Of a stretch of DNA of 14,956 nt, positions 7,765 to 14,956 are shown one piece after another; positions within the stretch are counted from its first letter, which is position 1, and every line of letters starts with the position of its first letter. The stretch is from the NCBI GenBank assembly GCA_964475145.1, contig CAYYVK010000016.1:1-14956 (forward strand). Direction: 5' to 3'. The position numbers were made by a program, and so were the translations under genes. The stretch is from CAYYVK01 sp964475145. Its GTDB lineage: Archaea; Aenigmatarchaeota; Aenigmatarchaeia; CG10238-14; SCSR01. The notes under the pieces are model-generated. The model saw only the letters and a list, made by a program, of their open reading frames with translations. It did not search any database and was not told the DNA's origin.

Positions 7765-10700
7765 CTACCCCTCTTTATCCTTGCTTTTAACGATTCTATG
7801 TAAGTTTCAGCCATCCTGAACTGAGCCTGCTTAACCTTTTCTTTTGCTAGCTTTAGCTCAAGCTCCATATCATAAGTATCTATTCCTCTCTTCTTCATGC
7901 TTTCTATCGCTTTCTCTATTTCCGCAATATCCTCTTGATACTTCCTGTACAGAGCCAGTTCTCTTTCTGGAATTCTTGAAGTGTCGTGCAGCAAAGGCCT
8001 AAACTCGATGAACCAAGGTCTACCTTCGTTGTACTCAGGATTCTGCACCATACCAGTACCTATATTTAATTTTGGTAACGTTGCAGCATATTCACTTCCA
8101 TAGCTTTTCTTTACTCTATCTATATCTCCGCTGTACTTTGTTCTCATTTGGCATTCACTCGCTATAACAGCTCTTATTGCTCCCTTAAAGTCGCTCAAAA
8201 CTTGTGATATCATTACTAAACCAATTCCCCACTTTCTAAACTCTCTTACTCCTCTTTCTAGAGCCAAGTAACCTTTTCTTCCTCCATACTTTGGTAACAG
8301 TCTGTGAACTTCATCGTAAACTATGAGCAACCTAAGCTTTCTCGATTCTTCCCAAGGAACGCTAAATATTGCATCAATGGTTCTTGAGACAAAATCATCT
8401 AGCTGGCTTGGTGTCAGCTTTGTCAAACAGAAAACAGTTATTTCCCCTTTGTTCAAGTACTTTTCTATTTCTATCTTCATGCTTGGGTCGATTACGTCGA
8501 CAATGTTCCCCTTGAATGCTGTTGCATCCTCTCTTCTAAGACCAAACTTTGGATAAAGGCTTAGCATGTGCTCGTCTCTAGAAGCTCTGACAAAACCAGT
8601 CCACTGAGCAGTTGGGTCGAAGACTATGACAGGAATATCTTTTTTCAGAGCTTCTTCTGCAAGAATCATTGCAGCTACAGTCTTACCAGAACCGGTACCT
8701 CCTGCTATTATCATATGCTGCGTAAGCTTGTCTAAGTCCCAGTATGCATCTATGTTAGTTTCAGCTATCTTCCCTACTTTAACACCCTTTGGTAACTTTC
8801 TAAAGTCTACTGGGAAAACATACTTCTTCCTTGTAACTTGAGCAATCTTCCATGCTATATACTTCCTTACTGCAATCATGCCAACAGCTACAATAGCTAT
8901 TACGACATAAGTTCTCCAGTCTGTGAACAAGTTTCTTAGAAGAACTACTATAGGCGGCTCTTTAAACACTTCAAAGCTAACCACTGAGGTTGCTGTCTTG
9001 TTGTCATAATAAGCAAAAGCTTCTACCAAGTACCTGCCCTCTTCCAAGTCAGAAGGTAGCTTTATAGATTTGGTATACTCAAGCCTTCTATCAACAGCTA
9101 CTGTATCAGTGCTTGTTAAAATCTTTTCCATGACTTCAGCTTTCTCCACAGTATAGTTTATAGTCACATCTACAGTTCCAACTTCTCCAAAAGTGAAGAC
9201 AGTTACTCTTAAAGCTAAAGTTTCGCCTGCTCTCAGCTTTGGTGTTAGTACATCCATGGTTATATCTAAGAGTGGAGAGGGCTTAGCCTCAACCTTGAGC
9301 GTTACTGGTATCTTGTTTGTTGCATTGTCTGCTCTAACTACTATTTCTCCTACATAGTTTCCTAGTGGTGTTGAAGAGAGTGCAAAGAACTTTATTAGCA
9401 CGTACTCAGTTGCACCTTTTTCTATTTCTAAGGAGGTCTTCTCAAACTGGACAAACTCCCATATCCTCCCTTCTACCGACAAGTTTGCTGTTACTTTCTT
9501 GTCAAGATTGTTTGTTATTCCGAGCGAAACTATTCTGTATTCACCAGGAGACAAAGTTACTTCTATTGTTTCTGTGGTGAACTGAATTGGCTTTTGAGTT
9601 ATAGGACAGTCTTGCGGACAGTTCTGCCAGTTTTCTCCTGTTTCACAAATTCCATTTCCACAAACAGGCCATGTTATGTTTGGTCCAGGACCTCCCCATC
9701 CTCCACCACCAGCAGGTAATGTTGTTGTAGTAGTTGGAACAACTTCCTGATATTCTCCAACAAAATATGCAGACAAGCTTGTTACAGTTGTTGATGCTTT
9801 GTGAGCAATTTTATCCAGTGTTGTAGTTAGTACTGTCCAGCTCGAGTTGCAGTTCCAGCTTGTAAAGTCCCAGTCAGCACACTTGAAGATCCTTATGTTA
9901 TCTTCTACATCTACACTTCCAATATAGTCTGAATAGTCTAGAGTTATTGTGACGTTAGTAAAGTTGAAGCTCATGTTTAATGCTACACCACGAAGCTTTG
10001 TCTTTGCGTTTGGTATGTTTACTGCTTGTGCAGTTAAGTTGCCTATCAAAATGTTTTGCTGTATATCTGACCTAGTTTCTAGACCAGCAAACTCTAGCTT
10101 ATCCTTGAAGAATGCTATTACAGCATCGTAGCTTCTGTTGTGTAATGTTTGATTAAAGATGCCAGTAGTTTCATTAGAGCTAAAGTTGTGTATAAGATAA
10201 TAACTTATTTTAGGTTTATCGTTCCTGTAGAATAGGAAGTAAGTCTTTACCGGATTTCCGAGCTGATCTTTAGTAGTTCCGTTGAACATAATTTCTGTAT
10301 AAACTTCGAACCAACCTTCTGTTGTGTTTGAATTACCCTTTGCATCCTGAGCATATATCTTGAAGTCATAATCTCCTAGTTCTTGTGTGTTTGTGAACTC
10401 GTATTGATAGTGGACTAAGCTAGTATTTGTCATCGTAAAGTTTGTCTTGAAGCCGCTTGGATAAGTTACTTCTGCCTTAGCTTGTGTTGTTGCTACATTG
10501 TCAGGTATATCTGCCTCAATAAGCACGCTACCACCTTGCTTTACAGAATTTGCAGAAACGCTGTAGAAGCTTGGTGGTGTAACGTCTGTATAATAAACAG
10601 CATTAGGCTCAGAATCAGAAGCAACGGCATTGTAGTTCGTATAGTTTCCATAAACGATTAAAGCGTAACTTCTTCCATCAGGCAAGGAAGGAGCTGTACA

Positions 10701-11305
10701 GTTTATTAGCCAGCTGTCTGTCACAAAACTGTAGTTTGTTACTGGGCATTCTGTTTGATTAAGGTAAACTTTCCAGGTCATGTTCTCTGTTATTATTCCT
10801 TCATAAGTTGCGTTTGCTCTGACTTGAACAGTATCCCCAGCTTTAACTTCTGCAGGGTAGCTCTGGTTTGGTGAGATAAGCTCAACCTTTAGCTTTATTA
10901 CTGTCAGGTAAACTGTTGTGTTCATCTGATTTGGTTGAGCAGAAGAGTTTGTTATGCTTATGTTTGCTTCGAAGAATCCGTCTGCATCGGTAGTGTTGTA
11001 CTTTACTTCTATGTAGCCTTTAGAAAGTTTATCAACTAAAAGCTGAGTCGTGTTTAACAGCAAGTATTGGGAAGCATTTCCTTCTTTTGTCACGTTGAAA
11101 AGGATTGGTATGTTACCTAAGTTGCTCACTTCTATGTTTCCAATCAGGCCAAGTGATTCAGTACCAGCTGTTATAGAAAAGTTTTCAGGAGTTCTATTCC
11201 ATTTCCAATCTTCTGCAACGTTTACAGTTAGGTTTACTTTGTCCCATGTTTTGTTTCCAGAAGCATTGAACATGAGCTGGTAACTTCCTGGCTGGTAGCC
11301 ACTTG
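7761..11305 (-). CDS. Giant surface protein fused to HerA-type ATPase, C-terminal half (same gene as 11406-14956)
   Basis: This is the downstream half of one gene split by an artificial N gap. Residues are numbered from the right window edge after collapsing the gap; the total is 2,346. The rest of super-repeat 3 runs to about 1300. Further Ig-like domains lead to a PTTTTTLP linker and Gly-rich stretch (about 1689-1710), a Cys-rich knot CGNGICETGENWQNCPQDC (1714-1732) and two NEW3/CARDB-like sandwiches. One membrane helix follows (about 1964-1982), with basic residues (RKYIAWK) just after it, placing the remainder inside the cell. The cytoplasmic part is a HerA/DUF87 ATPase with Walker A GGTGSGKT (2034-2041), Walker B LLIVYDEVH (Asp2163-Glu2164) and a following GIGLVMISQ strand. 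It ends in a helical tail of about 65 residues. All catalytic motifs look intact. The stop overlaps the next start by 4 bases. A motor covalently joined to a giant ectodomain is unusual. Substrate unknown. Confidence 0.85.
11251..11305. repeat. 55-bp direct copy, left of the N gap
   Basis: This segment is identical over all 55 bases to 11406-11460, begins ttgtttccagaagcattgaa and abuts the N run directly. Perfect identity ending exactly at both gap edges is the signature of two contig ends sharing an assembly overlap rather than a biological repeat. Confidence 0.9.
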
Positions 11306-11405
11306 NNNNNNNNNNNNNNNNNNNNNNNNNNNNNNNNNNNNNNNNNNNNNNNNNNNNNNNNNNNNNNNNNNNNNNNNNNNNNNNNNNNNNNNNNNNNNNN
11401 NNNNN
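11306..11405. other. Assembly gap of exactly 100 Ns (probably zero real length)
   Basis: Exactly 100 Ns, a conventional placeholder for a gap of unknown size. Reading through it leaves the flanking frames out of register. Dropping it with one 55-base flank restores register. No sequence is likely to be missing. Confidence 0.95.
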
Positions 11406-11460
11406 TTGTTTCCAGAAGCATTGAACATGAGCTGGTAACTTCCTGGCTGGTAGCCACTTG
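11406..11460. repeat. 55-bp direct copy, right of the N gap
   Basis: The second member of the identical 55-base pair, starting at the first called base after the Ns. In the coding direction it encodes SGYQPGSYQLMFNASGN, the same peptide as the left copy in its own frame, so only one copy belongs in the gene. Confidence 0.9.
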
Positions 11461-14400
11461 CAACAGACAGGTTTATCAAAACAAGCTGTGTATCTAAAGG
11501 CTGCAGGGAAGATAGGGAAGAAGGTGTGATAACTACGTTAAAGTCTGTGCATTGTTGGCCTATACAAACAATTTGTATGTTTGTCACGTTGTCATTTCCA
11601 GTGGAGTTTAGTGTGAAGTTGCTAGAAGCATTCTGTCCAGGCGGAACAGTGACGCTTAAAGATTGTTCTACTATATTCAAAACAGGATTGCTTGTAACGT
11701 TTATGCTTATCTGTTGCTGAGTTTGTCCTAATGTATTGTTTGGGTTTGTCCACTTTGCTGTTAGTGTTGCTGTATACGAGCCTGGAGAAGTGCCTACAGG
11801 AATGTTTATCGTAATCAGATTCGACTTCCATGTGCTTCTTGATATGTTCTGGTAGTCTACCATAGTTGGGGTTGTTGACCATCCAGACGGCAAGCTGGCA
11901 GTCAAGTTTACCCAGTAAGCACCTCCTTGTCCTGTGTTGTTCAGAGTGACGTTTACAGGCAGGCTAGCTCCTTGGTCTTGAGTTATTCCGTTTATCGTTG
12001 CAGAAGTTATGTTTGGTGTCATGCTTACAGTAGTTGTAGCTATAGAAGTGAAGTTGAATAGCTGAGTGTAATTAACTGCTCCTGTTGGTGTTTGAGTATC
12101 GTTTGCGTATATCCTTACATAATAAATTCCGGCTTGAGTTGGTGTGTAAGTTTCTGATAGGGTGTAAGTTTTGCTCTGGACTGTTTTATTTATTATCTCA
12201 ATAGTTTGGTCTGGTCTTGTAATGTTTATCCAAACTTGATCTATCTTAATGTTGTCGCTTATCTCGGCAGATATAGTTACTTGTTCATAGTTTTGGTCTA
12301 CTATGCTTGGAGTTACAGAAGGATTGTCTATGCTTGGTGGTAAGTCTGTAACTTCCATGCCTATTGTTGCTTGTTGGCTAGTTGGTGTTGAGGTTGTATT
12401 GGAAAAAATAAGGATAAGTGTATAGTTTCCTCCAGGTGTGTTAGAAGAATCGTATGTGCATGTTATATTGACAGAGCTTGCTTTTGGAACAAAAACGCTT
12501 GGTGGGCAGCTTGTCATGGCTTGAGCGGGGTTGTCGCCACTCTTTCCTATAGAGTAAGTTTTGTTTATGTTTCCTAGGTTTGTAACAGTAACGTTAAAGC
12601 TCCCTGTAGTGTTTGTAGGAATAGTTAAGTTTTGTAGGGTTGGTGAAATAGACCAGCTAGTGTTTTCTGGCACAGTTATGTTGAGAACTAAATAATCCCA
12701 ACAGTTTGTAGGAGGATTGCAAGAAGAACCAGTAGCGTTTGATGTTATGTTTGTAAAGTAGTTTCCAGGATCTTGACCAAAGGGTATGCTAACAGTAACT
12801 GTTACTGTTTCGTTCGAGTTTTTCGGTACATAATTATTGCTCATGTAGATATTAAGCCATGAACCAGGAAGATTGCCACCAGAGTTAAAGTTGCTTATTC
12901 CTTGGAGTATATAATTCCCATAGTTCTGTATCAAATAGTTGAAACTTTTCTGAGTTCCGTGCTGTATACTATCTTCTATACTTTCTTTATCGAGAAGAAG
13001 CCATGGGTTAGGTATTATGTATATGCTTGTTGTGTTGCTTATGTTAGCGATGCTACCGTTCGGATTTTGCCAGCTTGCATTAACATAGACATAATACCAC
13101 GTTCCTCCTGCTGCATCAACAGTAACAGTTATGTTAAAGCTCCTTGTACAATTCTCACCAACCGAAAGGTTACCACAGCTTTCAAAGGTTGAGTTGGAAT
13201 AGACTCCTGAATCACCAGAAATGCTTAAAGATAAGTTTACAAACCTCATCGTACCATTATCAACAAAATTAGACGAGCCAATGTTCTTGAGAACGTCATT
13301 CAAGACAAAAGTGTAATTTCTATCACGTGTTATATTAATAGCATTTGTTTGCGTAGGTTCTTGCTGTAAATAGCCAGTAGCTGCTCCAGTCACGTTAAAG
13401 CTTCCTACAAAAGTTGAGTTGATGTTGTTAGATGTGTCGTTTGCATAAACAGTAACATAATGAGTGCCACCTAATTCTGGCATGTATGTTGCTCTATACG
13501 TATTTCCTGAGTCCAAGAACATTTCTTTAATTGTTTGTTGGCCTGTTGGCAAGCTTATGTTAGCCCAAACTTTGCTTACTCCAATATTATCGCTTACGTC
13601 TGCAGAAATGTTCAAGCTCTCGTAGTTTGCTTCCAATAGGGTTCTGCTTAGTGAAGCATTCTCTACTAGTGGTGGAGTAACATCTGCTACAGTTAGCTTG
13701 AAAGTTACATTAAGCTGAGTAGGCTGAGCAGAAGAATTTGTTATTGAAACATTAGCTTCATAGTATCCAGGTTGCTGATCAGCAGGAACTGAATAGTTTA
13801 CAGTTAGGTTTGCTGAGCTGCCAAACGGAACTACTATGCTATCAGGAATTATTAAAAGCGAGGAGGCATTTCCTGATTTGGAAAGAGCAAAAGTTATGTT
13901 TACATTTCCTTCGTTTGTTACTGTAACGTTTGTTAAGAAGCCTGAAGTAGAAGTGTAAAGTGTAGCAGAAAATTCTTCTGGACTTCTTTTCCAAGACCAG
14001 TCTTGAGTAACATTAACAGTTATGTTCAAAAACTTCCAACAGTTTTCTTCTGGCTGGCAATACTGCATCGAATTTGTTGCATTAACTACAAACTGAGAAG
14101 TGTAAGTCCCTGCAGGTTGCCCTGCTGGTACTGTTACGTTTATATAGATAAGCTTAGAATCTCCTGCGGAGATGCTTGGCAAATAGTTTATGTAAGTTCC
14201 AGTCCAAAATTCTACCCATTCCTCAGAAAGGTTTCCAACAGTTTTATTGAAGAATATCTCACTAAGCTCGTAGTTGCCAGTAGAGTTGACGTAAAAGCTT
14301 CCTATTGTTTGCTCAGTAGAGTGGTTTTGCTCAGCATAGAAATCATTCTGGCTTATGTTCAATATTGGGTTTTCTTGAATAGTAACTGTAGTATTGTTTG

Positions 14401-14956
14401 TTACTGCTGGTGTAGTGTCGTCTGGGTTTACCCACTTACCCTCTCCTGTTATGTTATAAACACCTGGCTTTTGTGCTACAGGTATTGATACATTCCACCT
14501 AGCTGTATAGTTGCTTCCTTTTAGTATAGACAAATGTTCGTAGCTAGTCATGTTTTCTACTGTCCAACCTGTTGGTAACGAGTCTAGCAGAACGCTAATC
14601 TTTGCATCTCTCATCGTAGCATTTCCTGTATTGTACAGAGTCAAGTTCAAAATAAAACTAGCTCCTTGGTACTGAGAAGTTCTTAGTGCTATGCTTGTTG
14701 GCAGATTTTCTAAGTAACCTATGGTTTGATTGTAAGCTATGAAGTAGCCTATGTAGCTACTGTTTAAATTACCAGAAGTATCGTTTGCATAAACAGTAAC
14801 ATCATGCCTTCCTCCTTGAGATTTTGCAGGTGTATAGTTTGCTTCATATCTTCCGTTCTGAGAATTTCCTGCTATCAGCTGCATTTGAACAATCTCGTTT
14901 CCACCGTTTGGCAAGCTTATGTTAGCCCATACTTTGTCTACGCTTATATCATCTGT
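11406..14956 (-). CDS. Giant surface protein fused to HerA-type ATPase, repeat-rich ectodomain (5'-partial, same gene as 7761-11305)
   Basis: The upstream part of the giant gene. The frame is open to the right window edge, where it reads TDDISVDKVWANISLPNG in the middle of a repeat. The true start and signal peptide therefore lie outside, and any internal start called near 14914 is false. The product is wholly extracellular beta-sandwich, organised as super-repeats of about 440 residues. Each holds an Ig-like domain (DNIGVSKVWANIS ... VYANDTS) and three NEW3-like domains (hallmarks NPILNI, VPAGQPAGTYT and DWSWKRSPEEF). NxS/T sequons are very dense, 21 in the first 310 residues or so. Cysteines occur as close pairs (YCQPEENC, SCNPPTNC, VCIGQQC), suggesting local disulfides. 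Such a chain would project far from the cell, as S-layer-like or adhesin proteins do (inference). The frame joins 7761-11305 only after removing 155 bases at the gap. Confidence 0.85.
12349..13690 (-). repeat. Super-repeat 2 of the giant ectodomain
   Basis: About 447 codons, from VADVTPPLVENAS to just before LPPSIDNP. The order is Ig-like (SDNIGVSKVWANISLP), NEW3-like with a Cys pair (ESCGNLSVGENC), NEW3-like (IPNPWLLL ... PFGQDPGNY) and a module beginning ENTSWSISPTLQN. Boundaries are by eye. Confidence 0.7.
13691..14956 (-). repeat. Super-repeat 1 of the giant ectodomain (cut by the window edge)
   Basis: 422 codons are visible; about 30 residues are missing on the N-terminal side compared with unit 2. 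The module order matches unit 2. The KVWANISLP segment matches that of unit 2 even at the nucleotide level, with about 22 consecutive identical bases (near 13547-13570 and 14909-14931), so the units share a fairly recent duplication or gene conversion. Confidence 0.7.

Larger units (their letters stand above)
10894..12348 (-). repeat. Super-repeat 3 of the giant ectodomain (contains the false gap)
   Basis: It runs from LPPSIDNPSVTP to about TVYLTVIKLK. After collapsing the gap and duplicate it is about 433 codons, close to unit 2 in length. It keeps the order Ig-like (SDNIKIDQVWINIT), NEW3 (SLPSGWSTTP), NEW3 (SNPVLNI ... GYQPGSYQ) and the AEDWKWNRTPENFS module. Boundaries are by eye. Confidence 0.65.

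Noticed and set aside
11251..11460. Genuine tandem repeat with missing DNA between copies
   Set aside because: The gene is repetitive, so this was considered. But the identity is perfect, ends exactly at both gap edges, and collapsing restores both frame and module structure. Biological repeats elsewhere in this gene are much more diverged.
11194..11497. Short frames reading through the N gap on both strands
   Set aside because: They exist only because Ns are treated as open codons. Both vanish when the 155-base artefact is removed.
14003..14488. 161-codon plus-strand frame opposite the giant gene
   Set aside because: It is antisense to a clearly coding repeat domain. Its Cys/Tyr/Val-rich product reflects the complement of Asn/Thr/Ser codons.
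1..14956. CRISPR array, tRNA, rRNA or insertion sequence
   Set aside because: I found no regularly spaced short repeats, cloverleaf, transposase-like frame or terminal inverted repeats. The repeats present are protein-coding modules.

Overview
The window looks like a piece of an AT-rich archaeal genome, possibly from a DPANN-type lineage. Arginine is written mostly as AGA/AGG and isoleucine often as ATA. One gene has a canonical archaeal TATA element at the spacing expected for a leaderless transcript. The surface proteins are crowded with N-glycosylation sequons and joined by Thr-rich PTTTTTLP linkers, and the ATPases are of the HerA/DUF87 type. The lineage is an inference from these traits; no rRNA, tRNA or marker gene is present.

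Everything that looks genuinely coding is on the minus strand, so the operon reads from right to left. In transcription order: (1) a giant surface protein of at least 2,346 residues whose N-terminus lies beyond the right edge. It has three tandem super-repeats of about 440 residues, more beta-sandwich domains, a Cys-rich knot, one membrane helix and a cytoplasmic HerA-type ATPase. (2) A 501-residue cytoplasmic coiled-coil protein with two SHOCT-like motifs. (3) A secreted, membrane-anchored 1,104-residue DUF2341 protein whose short cytoplasmic tail carries a third copy of the same motif. (4) A small coiled-coil protein of about 192 residues with its own leaderless promoter. (5) A soluble 674-residue HerA-type ATPase with a C-terminal winged helix. 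Three of the four junctions between the longest open frames are 4-base ATGA overlaps.

The 100-base N run at 11306-11405 is flanked by two identical 55-base copies. Deleting the Ns and one copy (155 bases) restores one uninterrupted frame and completes a repeat module, so the gap is most likely a scaffolding artefact and the two apparent genes are one.

How the parts may work together (inference): two large glycosylated ectodomain proteins are anchored in the membrane. One carries its own motor on the inside, the other carries a motif shared with the cytoplasmic coiled-coil protein, and a second soluble ATPase is made from the same operon. This resembles an envelope-spanning translocation, adhesion or cell-contact machine that I cannot match to a named system. 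The leftmost 252 bases hold no convincing gene.
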